This document shows positions 54,278-64,000 of a DNA stretch of 64,000 nucleotides, in pieces. A program made the position numbers and the translations under genes. The DNA is from Oreohelix idahoensis. Taxonomy: Eukaryota; Mollusca; Gastropoda; Stylommatophora; Oreohelicidae. The DNA is taken from contig JAMPIV010000293.1 of assembly GCA_024509875.1 (NCBI GenBank), forward strand, positions 192,103-256,102, in the 5' to 3' direction. The notes below the pieces were generated by a model that made no database searches, was not told where the DNA came from, and saw only the letters and a program-made list of their open reading frames with translations. Position 1 is the stretch's first letter, and each line of letters starts with the position of its first letter.

Positions 54278-55111
54278 CATTGCCTGGGAATAGCATTGTG
54301 TCTACCTGTCAAAGTGAATTATACCTTGGAAAGTCTACACATGATCAATAACAGAAGTGTCTATAGCGACAGGAACTGAAGACGTTAAGTACACACTCAT
54401 TAAAGAAGCAAAAACCCATAAGTCACCAAATGGCCGATATGATGAAAAAGACAATGACAAATTATTACACTTCCAGTTTGTGATTTTTTGTAAATACCTA
54501 CTTGCAATTTTTACTAAATTTCTTTTTTAATTATTAAAGTGCACTGATATCTTTTTATTAAAATGCAGTTGATTGATTTTGTTAAGATTCCAGTTACGGT
54601 TACAGTTCTAATTTGTTGTTCGTGTGTGGAATTCAAAATTATTTAATATTTTAGATCGGTGGGGATAATAAACGAGCTGCATTTCACACCAGCTATTAAT
54701 AGACACCATTGAAACATAGGATAGGTCTAGCGAGAAGGGGACTTACTTCACAGCTCTCTTCTACAGCTAACATTTAGAACTGTGCAGTTAACTACCTGCT
54801 TGACCCGTGCCATCCCTTCCACTAGTTCACCAGTTCTCTTCATTCATTTCTGGGAACTATATATTTTTTATATCTAACTTCCATCTCGCCACAGATGAAT
54901 GGATGGATGGATGCATAGATGGATGGATGGATGGAAGACAAATTGGAAGGAAGAATGGAGAAGTGGATGGATAGATGGACGCATGACGATAATGCTGAAG
55001 ATGCATAACTCTTACGTATAAATGTATATATATGCATAAAAACATTACGCATGTTGGAAGTATAAAGTGAATAATGTAAGTGTATGCTTCCATTTATTGT
55101 ATCTGCAACAG
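54278..55111. other. No gene; (GATG)n-rich stretch at 54893-54985
   Basis: ATGGATGGATGGATGCATAG-type tetranucleotide repeats about 130 bp before the next exon. Confidence 0.7.
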
Positions 55112-55307
55112 CAAAAACTCAGTCACGTGGCTCAGATGTCAAAACAGTTGACCAGAATGAAACGTAGGATCTTAAGAAAGGTCATCAATGCCAACGGTGA
55201 AGAGGTTATATGTGACGTCACGCCAATCCTGGCCAGACATAAGGATGACTCGGATCTGTCAGATGAAGACAGACGACACATCGAAGAGATAGATGAGCCA
55301 AGCGAAG
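55112..55307 (+). CDS. Filamin-type repeat gene, exon d (charged region; membership inferred)
   Basis: Acceptor ATCTGCAACAG ends at 55111; donor GTACGT at 55308. The exon starts in phase 0 (matching exon c) and ends in phase 1. It begins QKLSHVAQMSKQLTRMKRRI, continues LRKVINANGEEVICDVTPIL and ends DEDRRHIEEIDEPSEG. It is highly charged, not an Ig repeat. 'RRILRKVINANGEEV' is reminiscent of cytoskeletal-protein linker segments such as those in ankyrin tails, but this is weak. It may belong to the same gene or to a different + strand gene. Confidence 0.6.
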
Positions 55308-55628
55308 GTACGTTATTTTTTTTTTCACTAGGAAGTAACACGTCAAGTAATGACGGTAAAGAATTATAGTGTGCGAAGTCCGACTCGTGTCATGATAATG
55401 GCACTTCTTATTTTCCAGTTTCTTCCCTTTCCATTTTCTTCAATTTCTGTATTCTCCACCGAGCAAGTAAGCTATCAACAAAAACCGACAGACCCTTGAA
55501 ACTATAATTAACACATAACATGTTTATTAATCAGTGATGACAGATGACAAATTAAAATAAATAAATAACGTTATGATATTTAGTAATTAAAAACAAAGAA
55601 ACACACACACACATATACATACATATCA
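55308..55628. other. No gene; intron after exon d
   Basis: Non-coding, ending in a CA-rich microsatellite. Confidence 0.6.
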
Positions 55629-55740
55629 GAATCTTTATTCTCCAGAAAATACATTTATATGTACTGACATGATATAATAGAATATAACATGGCATATAGA
55701 AGAATCATTTAGAGACTGCAAGTATGTTAAACCCCGCCCG
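55629..55740 (+). repeat. Interspersed repeat, paired with 58970-59088
   Basis: Both copies share CTTTATTCTCCAGAAAATAC and TATGTACTGACATGATATA, and both directly follow CA-rich simple sequence. Confidence 0.8.
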
Positions 55741-55759
55741 GAAACAATCGCCAAACGTT

Positions 55760-58316
55760 CATAATCCTTTGAATTCAATTTGTTACATGACAATCAAAAC
55801 TTGCTGTTATCACCTTTAAAATATTCAACAATATGATCCTGAACATGAGCGCAACACACTGCAAACTCATACAGCGTTAATGATGGCTGTTACCACACAT
55901 TCATAATCATTTGAATTCAATTTGTTACATGACAATCAAAACTTGATGTTGTCACCTTTAAAATATTCAGCAATATGATTGCAGGATGTAAAGGTATACA
56001 GAGCAGCAGATGTGGCATCAGATCACCACCTTCTGATAGCCAAAGTAAAAATGAAACTCAAGAGATATGCAACAATGCAAAATTATAGACAACAATTTAA
56101 TGTAGGACATCTAAGAAATCAAGAAACAAGAGACAAATTTGCGGTCACAGTATCCAACAAATTCCAAGTGCTCCAACAGCTGGAAGATGTAGAGAATACA
56201 AAAGACTATTGGCAGCAGGTCAAAACTGTATTGAATGAGACATGTGAAGAAATACTGGGGAAAAGGGAAAGACAACAAAAAGCATGGATAACAACAGAAA
56301 CCATCAATAAGATAAAAGACAGAAAAAAAAAGCAGATTTAAACACAAGCAAAACCAGAAGTTCCAAAGCCAAGGCTCAAGAAGTGTACACAGAAGCAAAC
56401 AAAGAAGTAAAAAAAAAGTATCAAAAGAGACAAGAGGAAGTATATTGAGGAGTTGGCAAGAGAGGCAGAAGATGCTGCAGCCAAAGGAAATATGAGAGAA
56501 CTGTATAGCAGCACAAAGAAGCTAACAGGGAAATACAGGCAAACAAGTTGCCTCATAAAAGACAAGAATGGGAAACTGCTCAGCAATATACAAGAGCAAA
56601 TGAAGAGGTGGACAGAATATTTTGGTGACCTTCTCAATAGACCAGCTCCACAAAACCCCCCGGACACCCAGCCAGCAGAAGAAGAGCTACAAATTAACGG
56701 TGAAAGACCAACGAAGGAAGAAATAAAGAAAGCCATAAAGCTTTTAAGAGATGGAAAAGCGGCTGGACCTGATGGCATTCCAGTAGAGGCCATAAAAGCA
56801 GATATCGACACGGCTACAGAGATGGTATATAAATTACTTGGTAAAGTCTGGGAAAAGGAAAAGATACCAGCAGAATGGAAGGAAGGATATCTGGTTAAGT
56901 TGCCTAAGAAGGGAAATTTACAAGAGTGCACAAATTATAGAGGAGTAATGTTACTATCAGTGCCAGGAAAAGTATTAAACAGGATTATCCTTGAGAGATT
57001 AAAAGAGTCCATAGACAAGAAACGGAGAGATGAACAAGCAGGTTTTCGACAAAACAGATCATGTACAGACCATGTACAGACCAGATAGCCACTTTGAGAA
57101 TAATAGTTGGACAAAGTCTGGAATGGAATTCACCACTATACATCGGATTTGTGGACTACGAAAAGGCATTTGACAGTGTAGACAGAGAATCACTTTGGAA
57201 ATTGATGAGGCATTATGGAGTTCCCCTGAAGATCATTAATTTAATAAGAAAACATATGAAGACATGACATGCAGAGTTCTTCACGAAGGACAGCTTACAG
57301 AACCGTTTGGGATATGAACAGGAGTGCGACAGGGATGCCTCTTGTCTCCATTTCTTTTCTTACTAGCAATAGACTGGGTTATGAGATCATCGACAACACA
57401 CAACAGAAATGGAATCCAGCGGACTCTGACTAAGCAGTTGAATGATCTGGATTTTGCTGATGACTTGGCTCTTTTGTTCCATAACCGTAATCAGATGCAG
57501 GACAAATTGAAAACACTCGATGAGAGGTCACAGCAATTGGGTCTGAAAATACACAGGGAAAAGACAAAAATAATGAGAATAAATGCATGTAATGATAACA
57601 GGGTTGAACTTGAAGAAACACCAATACAAGATGTAGAATTGTACACATATTTTGGCAGTAATATCGACAAAGTTGGAGGGACAGACAGCGATATCAAAAT
57701 AAGAATACAAAAGGCAAGAGGAGCTTTCATTGCATTGGGAAATATATGGAGATCAAGAGAAATCGGATCCAACACGAAAATAAGAATCTTCAACTCAAAT
57801 GTGAAGTCAGTCCTATTATATGGCTCTGAGACACGGAGAACAACAATGACAACAACCAAAAAGCTACAGACTTTCATAAATTGGTGCTTGCGTATAACAG
57901 AGGGATTAAAATGGTATGACAAGGTTACCAACGTGGAACTGATGACAAGAACTAGACAAGTGCCAGTGGAACAAGAGATGAGAAGAAGACGAAGGTGATG
58001 TATAGGACACACACTGAGGCAACCTGTTGATAGCATTACAAGGCAGTCCTTGTTCTGGAACCCCCAGAGCAAGAGAGGCAGAGGTAGACCAAGAAGAACA
58101 TGGAGAAGAGAGCTGGAAACAGATATGAAAATGATGAGGAGAACGTGGAAAGAACTTGAGATGATGGCACGTGACAGGAGGACTTGGCATGAGTTTGTTG
58201 AAGGCATTTGCTCCATTGGGAGTGGAGGGTTATGATGATGATGATATAATGATCCTGAACTTGAGCGCAACGCACTGCAAACTCATACAGCGTTAATGAG
58301 GGCTGTTACCACACAT
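55760..58316 (+). repeat. 142-bp tandem repeat (two units), second unit split by a LINE
   Basis: Unit 1 55760-55901; unit 2 55902-55979 continuing at 58254-58316. Shared text includes GAATTCAATTTGTTACATGA and GCAAACTCATACAGCGTTAA. The second unit runs directly into the (CATA)n array. Confidence 0.85.
55980..58245 (+). mobile_element. CFDP2-like LINE, copy 2, 5'-truncated
   Basis: Inserted in the tandem repeat with an 8-bp near-perfect duplication (AATATGAT 55972-55979 / ATAATGAT 58246-58253). Coding pieces on + strand: ASDHHLLIAKVKMKLKRYAT, GKAAGPDGIPVEAIKADI, LPKKGNLQECTNYRGVMLLS, DEQAGFRQNRSCTDHV, FVDYEKAFDSVDRESLW, GVRQGCLLSPFLFLLAIDWV and DLDFADDLALLF (FADD). Ends with CGRGRPRRTWRR-like text and a short (ATG)n tail. 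Several frameshifts (around 56340, 57085, 57265-57320, 57998). A sister family of copy 1. Confidence 0.88.
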
Positions 58317-58490
58317 ACATACATACATACATACATACATACATACATACATACATACATACATACATACATACATACATACATACATACATACATACAT
58401 ACATACATACATACATACATACATACATCCACCCACCCACCCACCCTCCCATACACACATATACATACATACACATACACACACACACAT
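58312..58490. repeat. (CATA)n microsatellite grading into (CCAC)n and CA-rich sequence
   Basis: About 29 CATA units; frames such as HTYIHTYIHT or YVCMYVCM are by-products. Confidence 0.97.
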
Positions 58491-58498
58491 ATCTATCT

Positions 58499-58860
58499 TC
58501 CCTTCCAGTCATTACTGACCATAGGATCGTACCTCCCGAAATAACTTTTGGTGGCACTAGGTTGGGCAATTGTAGATCGAGCTGTTGCCCATGCAGCGAG
58601 ACCCGGCCTGGACGTCAGAGGAACGGTCTGGCCGCTACAGTCTGACACCAGTAGCAACCGCCTGTCACTAGTAGGATACGGAACTTGCCCTCCAATCCAT
58701 CTTCCCTTTTAGTCATTTGTGACCATATAAGGGATACAGACGCCTCGAGAGCAGAGGGTCTGCGGGAATTCCGGACATTTTGCGTCCCTTCCAGTTATTG
58801 CTGAATATATAGAGGACGCAGACACCTCAAGGCCCGACGGTTTGAGGAGAATGCCGGACC
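58499..58860. repeat. Degenerate repeat cluster
   Basis: CTTCC(C/A)TT(C/T)(C/T)AGT(C/T)ATT...GA(C/A)(C/T)ATA recurs at 58497, 58702 and 58787 with similar downstream text (GGGATACAGACGCCTC / GGACGCAGACACCTC). A second CATA/CA microsatellite follows at 58861-58965. Confidence 0.6.
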
Positions 58861-58969
58861 ACACACATATACATACATATATACATACATACATACATAC
58901 ATACACGCACATACATACATACATACATACACACACGCACACGACAAACAGACAGACAGACAGACTCTT

Positions 58970-59088
58970 TATTCTCCAGAAAATACATTGATATGTACTG
59001 ACATGATATACAAAAATCCAACATGGCATATAGGAGAATCTGTCGTACAGATAGGTTGAGAGTTATTTTTAGCCCCGTCTGAGTAGAG
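58970..59088 (+). repeat. Interspersed repeat, paired with 55629-55740
   Basis: Preceded by (CAGA)n. Confidence 0.8.
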
Positions 59089-59208
59089 TGGATGTTGATA
59101 AGTACGTGAGAAAAAGATGTGAGAAATAGATTTCACGGGTGAAAGTTTAAGGAACAAAATATGTCTATGGAATGAGTAAGTTTCTCTATTCCAGCCTATA
59201 TATATATA

Positions 59209-60176
59209 TATGTGACGGTGCGAAGACGATGTGTGAAGGAGAATAAGGATTTGTGTGTAATGTTGTCGTCACTCTCTCTGGCCTACTTTCACACACGTCC
59301 CGCAGTCACAGAAAAACTCTTGATGACAGGGGTCCCACTTTTATTAATGAAACCCTATCAGGTAGCACATGAATCATACTGAAACAAGGTTGTCCACAAG
59401 TCTACTTTGAAGACAATTCCTAAGCAACACCATATAACCAAGCTATTTAGGTAACACCATCTAATAACCCAGCACAGACTGCTGGACTCTCTGAAATAAA
59501 ATGAAACAAAATAAACTAGCGCTCACAAGAATGCAATATAACCATTATTTAACACTACACAACTAATAATAATAATGGTAATAAATACACACTTGTATAC
59601 AGCGCAATGCGACACTAGAATTCCTCTTATAAATTCACTTAGTACTTTACACATTTAACACACAGTCTCACTGTTGAAAATAGCGATGAGATATACGTGA
59701 AATTACACTTAAATACACATAAATCGCCAGTCAGCTTCTATCAAGCTATAGATAGACAAACGCTACAAAGCATTAACTTTTAAACCTGAAAGTCTAATAT
59801 TACTAAATCTAAAGTATTATAAAAATGTACTTATATGCAAGCATACCTCTATGTCGTTAGTTCTCCTAGCACAGACGCAACTATGCAAAAGCCCAAGGCC
59901 TCAGTTGGTTATCGTACGAGGGCGCATTTTGCACAAGAACGATCTGGCTACTTCTCAGCTCTCTCACTGAAGCCTCTCACTGTTTCAGTTTTAAGTCTGA
60001 ATCTCCAACCATGCACCACATGATAGCTACGTCAAAATGTCAGGGAAAGCTCCACCCATCTCTCTAGGGAGCAAATCACGAGTCCTATGCTCAGTATGGA
60101 TGACATGAGATCACATCTAAGTCAAGTATCTCCCTAATCGACACAACTCAAAGTCCGCCTACTAATGGGCTGTTAC
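59209..60176. mobile_element. Possible LTR-like sequence
   Basis: TGTGACGGTGCGAAGACG at the left and GGGCTGTTACA at the right give TG...CA ends with near-inverted TGTGAC/GTTACA. No second copy or target duplication is visible in the window. Confidence 0.25.
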
Positions 60177-60953
60177 ATCCCACGATATTCGTTGTCCTAC
60201 TCACACTTCTTACGGTTCGGGCTCAAAAAGGTGTTTTCCCTCTGGTGTCAGACCGCGCCAAGATGTCTAACAACCGATGGTTGTCTCCCACGTTTCACAC
60301 GTCTGTCTTCTTCACGGATGGCGAAGGTGTGTTTCGTTTAAATCGCCCATTCCCGTGTGAGAATGCCAACATGAGCACAAATATACACCGTAGACAAGAT
60401 CGACAACTAATTACTCAGTCTAAAATTACACCTTTCTGGCCACACGGTCACACGGGGACAAGACGATCTCTTATCCAATCCGTCAGTCCTGATTAAAGTT
60501 AAACGGCACAGGTGTTTTCTCTTACACCTATACGGTCAGCTTTCGCTAGCACTGAGATTAGGTCAGATGGAGATATGCAACTCTACCGCCCCCCTCTCGC
60601 ACCGGCGCACTTACATAAATATCGCCTGTCGTTAATAGCTATTAAATTGTCGGCGTCTGTTTGCCATCGTATGGTATTAAATAATAGGCACTTATAATAA
60701 ATACACAAATGAAATATAACGTGAATTTTTTTCTGTCACTATCAGTCGCGCCTAGCATATAAATCAGTCAACTAAAACCGTCTCTTCGTGTGTGAGAAAG
60801 CAGGTGGTGAAAATTAACATTATAACTGAACATCTGGTATAAAATAGCTACGCGTTATTTTATTTCACTGGTTTTAACAGCTAGAACTCTAAGTGAATTA
60901 TAATGGTAAAAGCTTAACACTTTTAATTGGTAAAGGGTAACCCTTTTAAACAC
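60177..60953. other. No gene recognised
   Basis: Unassigned sequence; frames at 60245 and 60512 lack motifs. Confidence 0.5.
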
Positions 60954-61004
60954 ATAACTTACTTACTTACTTAGTCGTTCCCCTTCTACCGTGAGGTATA
61001 GAGG
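60954..61004 (-). mobile_element. 51-bp LINE 3' end insertion
   Basis: Matches the last ~40 bp plus (AAGT)n tail of the LINE at 9455-9840. Flanked by TTAAACAC at 60946-60953 and 61005-61012. Confidence 0.8.
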
Positions 61005-61012
61005 TTAAACAC

Positions 61013-61843
61013 TTAACACTAACTTCTATTGCCAGAAAATCATGACGAAAGATCCCCACGAAGGCTATTAACACATTTTCCACAACGGTTCTAGAACTAC
61101 GGGCTTAGACTATCGAAAAATTATGAGTGACAACTGATAGCAGGTTTAAGAAAACACAGTTTATATATCATCATGTTTCTCTGATCTATAGATGATGTTA
61201 ATTTTCACACTGTTGTGTGTACCGGAGAATCAAGAACAGAGTTCCCAGATAAAGGCTTACGCCCGTCTTTCGTTCGGGCGTTGCTAATCGACATCAGAAG
61301 AATTCTTACGTCTAACGGGTCTCTCGAAGATTTTGCCCGGGAGTCTACTTCAAAGCGGACTCGGGGAACCCTTCGTCGACTTCAAAAGATACTATGTTAT
61401 TCACGTGCGGTCTGTCAGGTATAGTATTATTGACAGATAAGCTCGCGTGATGAGACTCGATAAACAAACCTGATTCGCTACCTGTTATGACCGGCAGGTC
61501 ACGAAAGTTGGTAAACGTTGCGTTTGATCGTGTCTCAGAAAAAGAGGTAGGACTAAAAGTGAGTAAACACAGACTGTAAATGCATGGTTTTGCTTGCAAA
61601 TCATAGAACGTTACAAGGTTACAAGCCTGTCAGATTACTGTAGGCTCTCTTTCCATTATACGTCACAGTACGTCCGGGCTTGAAGATGTGAAACCCATTC
61701 ATATCTCATTTATGGAAATAGAGCTACTGTCATCCGTAGCTACCGAGTGATTGCTATCCTCAATTGCATCATTCTCCTCAATGCTCCAATTTCGACTCAT
61801 AAAATCTGCTCCTATGTTCTCTTTCCCTGGTATGTATTGCCTC
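61013..61843. other. No gene recognised
   Basis: Probably 3' flank or untranslated region of element C; no motif-bearing frame. Confidence 0.45.
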
Positions 61844-63480
61844 CTAGGAATGCCAATGGAGCATGGTCAGTTTGTACAGTGAAACTCCATATAAATATTC
61901 ATGGTGTCTCCTGATTCCTTTCACGAGTGCCAAACATTCTCTTTCCATGGTCGAATAGTTCCTTTCTGCTGCATTCAGTTTGCGGCTGCCGTAAGCATCT
62001 GGAAACAACAGGTTGAGATGTTGGTCGTCTGCCTGAAGCAGTGTCGATCCAATTCCCTTTCCGCTGGCGTCCACGCGCAAGACGAAAGGTTTCTTAAGGT
62101 CGGGTAACCTTAGAATCGGATATTTGGATAGCTGTTCCTTCAGAGTGACGTAAGCGTTTTCGCACTCTGTGGTCCAAACAACCTTATCGAGTTTTCCCTT
62201 CCGTGTGAGGTCACTGAGTGTCGCTGTAAGGCCATTGAAGTTTTTGATAGACTTGTGGTAATATGCGCAATGTGAAAGGAATGAACGTGTGTCTCTCTTT
62301 GTTTTTTGCCCCGTTGCTGAACGTATTTTCTCGATGTTCTTGGCAACGGGCCACATACAACCTTGAGAAATAGTATGCCCCAGGAAGTCAAGTTTTCCAA
62401 AGCCGATTAAACATTTGCTAGGTCGGGCGGTCAACCCAGCTTACTTTAGTCTCCTGGGGAGCATAGCGACCGTAGCAATATGTTCTTCGTAGTTATCCGT
62501 TGCAATAAGTATGTCGTCCATGAAAGTGTGAATGTTTGGACTTTGCAAAGGTTCCGAAAGCTTTCTCATCATTCTGGTGAAGACTCCTGGTGCATTGTGT
62601 AAACGAAAGGCATAACGTTGAAAGTATAATGTCCTTCGATTGTGCTAAAGGCTAACAGGGGTTTAATTTCCTCCTTGACTGGTATTTGGTAATAACCTTT
62701 ACTCAGGTCAATCTTGGAGAAAATTTTTGCCTTGCTTAGCTTGGTAAACAGTTCTGGGGCGCTTGGGAGTGGTTCGGGCTGAAATTCTGTTACTGTGTTG
62801 AGTAATCGGTAGTCGATACACAGCCGAACTTCCTTATTCGGTTTCTGTAACTGTATGACGCTTGAGCTTTAGGGAGATGTGGACTCGCTAATAATCCCAG
62901 CTTGAAGTAGTTTGTCTATTTCTCCACGTAACGTGTCTGCTTTCGCATACGGGATCGGATAAGCTCTGGTTCTTACAGGCGTCTCGTTTGTCAGCTTCAT
63001 ATCAAACTCCACGAGATGTGTACGACCAGGTATGTCAGTTAAGACTGCCGAATACTGTTTCAGTAACGCCTTAGTTTCTGTCTGTTGTACTTCTGAGAGG
63101 GTGTCGCCGAATTTAACATCTTCGAATGATTCTGTTTGTTGTAGTGGGTATTCCATGCAACTATCGTCATCTTCCTCCTCTTCGGTTGCTATAGCGACCA
63201 CCAAGAGATGTTCGGGGGAAGGCACCGGTCTTTCCAAATATTTCTTTAACAGATTTATGTGGAGGACTTTTTCCTTACATTTTATAGAGATCTTGTAGTT
63301 CGTTCTCGAGATCTTTTTAAGGACAGTAAACGGCCCTTGCCATCCGATGCGTAGTTTATTGTTTCCGGTAGGAAGTAACAACAAAACTTTCTCTCCTGGT
63401 TGCAATTCCCTCTCTTTCGCTGCTTTGTTGTATCTTTTAGCGTGTTTCATGCGTGCGCACTTAAGGTTGGTTGTTGCTAT
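61844..63480 (-). pseudogene. Gypsy element C: integrase C-terminus, RT and RNase H
   Basis: Minus-strand pieces in order: KVLLLLPTGNNKLRIGWQGP-F (IN GPF module, ~63340), VLHINLLKKYLER (IN-RT junction), RT text DYRLLNTVTEFQPEPLPSAP and FSKIDLSKGYYQIPV, FMDD near 62510, and RNase H region FVLRVDASGKGIGSTLLQAD, GSRKLNAAERNYSTMERECL. At least two frameshifts and a stop separate them. Gag, protease and most of integrase are missing: the LTR begins immediately upstream at 63481. The same IN-before-RT order as elements A and B, but the sequence is clearly diverged from both. Confidence 0.9.
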
Positions 63481-64000
63481 TGTGGTGAAGTGGGATGTTA
63501 TAAATATGTATAGGGGACTTAGTGTACTGACTGAGATCAGCTGTGAAGGTATATATATCTAATAAGAGTAGTGTATGATATATAACCTTACTTGCTGCCA
63601 CATATGTATACCTCAGTCAGAATTATTCTGGAATAGTGTGATGACTACGTTGTATGTCTAGGGTATGTGTATGATGAAGTGTAAGTCATAACAACAACAG
63701 ACAGATAAACAATTTAATTTATTCCACCACACTTGACAACACTGTGACACTCACATACATATAACACTCTAAAGGATATCTTAAAGGAGTCACTGATAAC
63801 TTTTCAAATAACAATATGTATTCATTGCTGTTATGAATGAATATGTGTCCTGATTCAAATACAAAGGGAACCAGGAATCACAATCAATTTTACTTACAAG
63901 TTATATGTACAGAATTTATCTGTTATTTTTACAAGGTCATTTTAAGATGGGGGTACATAATGTTGAGCTCTGCTGGCCACATCAGCTTATCTTGCGTGAG
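63481..64000 (-). repeat. LTR of the element A family, attached to element C; runs off the window
   Basis: TGTGGTGAAGTGGGATGTTA matches the inner LTR end at 17928 and continues colinearly. A deletion of ~250 bp occurs near 63916 relative to element A's LTR. Confidence 0.85.

Noticed and set aside
58283..58569. YVCM/HTYI-repeat frames on both strands
   Set aside because: Translation of the CATA microsatellite.

Overview
The window reads as intronic, repeat-saturated DNA from an invertebrate animal. Long introns with canonical GT/AG borders, tRNA-derived SINEs, poly(A)-type retroposition, several APE-type LINE families, hAT transposons and Gypsy LTR elements rule out a prokaryote. The mix of CFDP2-like LINEs, Gmr1-type Gypsy elements and long CATA/GATG/GGAA microsatellites suggests a mollusc, but this is inference; no species is assigned.

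One host gene is visible, on the + strand. Four short exons (2712-2794, 21443-21646, 43052-43180, 55112-55307) have matching splice phases. The first two, joined, spell most of one filamin-type immunoglobulin repeat ending in the strand-G signature GSPFEVK, which runs on into VSDW in the third exon. The introns between them are about 18.6, 21.4 and 11.9 kb and account for almost the whole window.

Intron 1 (2795-21442): LINE tails, SINEs, a 1.6-kb foldback element (4424-5997), a degenerate ~100-bp tandem array broken by later insertions (about 6.0-10.7 kb), and a minus-strand, internally deleted Gypsy element with ~2.4-kb LTRs (11866-20354). Intron 2 (21647-43051): a hAT MITE, then a full-length hAT transposon (22956-35173, 8-bp target duplication) into which an apparently intact Gypsy element has inserted (25078-34296, 5-bp target duplication, near-identical LTRs, one 1642-codon gag-pol frame). 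Intron 3 (43181-55111): a large compound microsatellite, a CFDP2-like LINE interrupted by an LTR-like insertion, and a poly(A)-tailed retroposed transcript. After exon 4: a second LINE inserted in a 142-bp tandem repeat, CATA microsatellites, and a third Gypsy remnant joined to the same LTR family as the first.

The most interesting content is the Gypsy lineage. In all three copies integrase lies upstream of reverse transcriptase (gag-PR-IN-RT-RNase H), the Gmr1-type order, whereas ordinary Ty3/Gypsy elements have RT-RNase H-IN. The gag proteins carry a long charged coiled coil followed by a SCAN-like capsid segment. The intact copy at 27790-32718 looks young and potentially autonomous.
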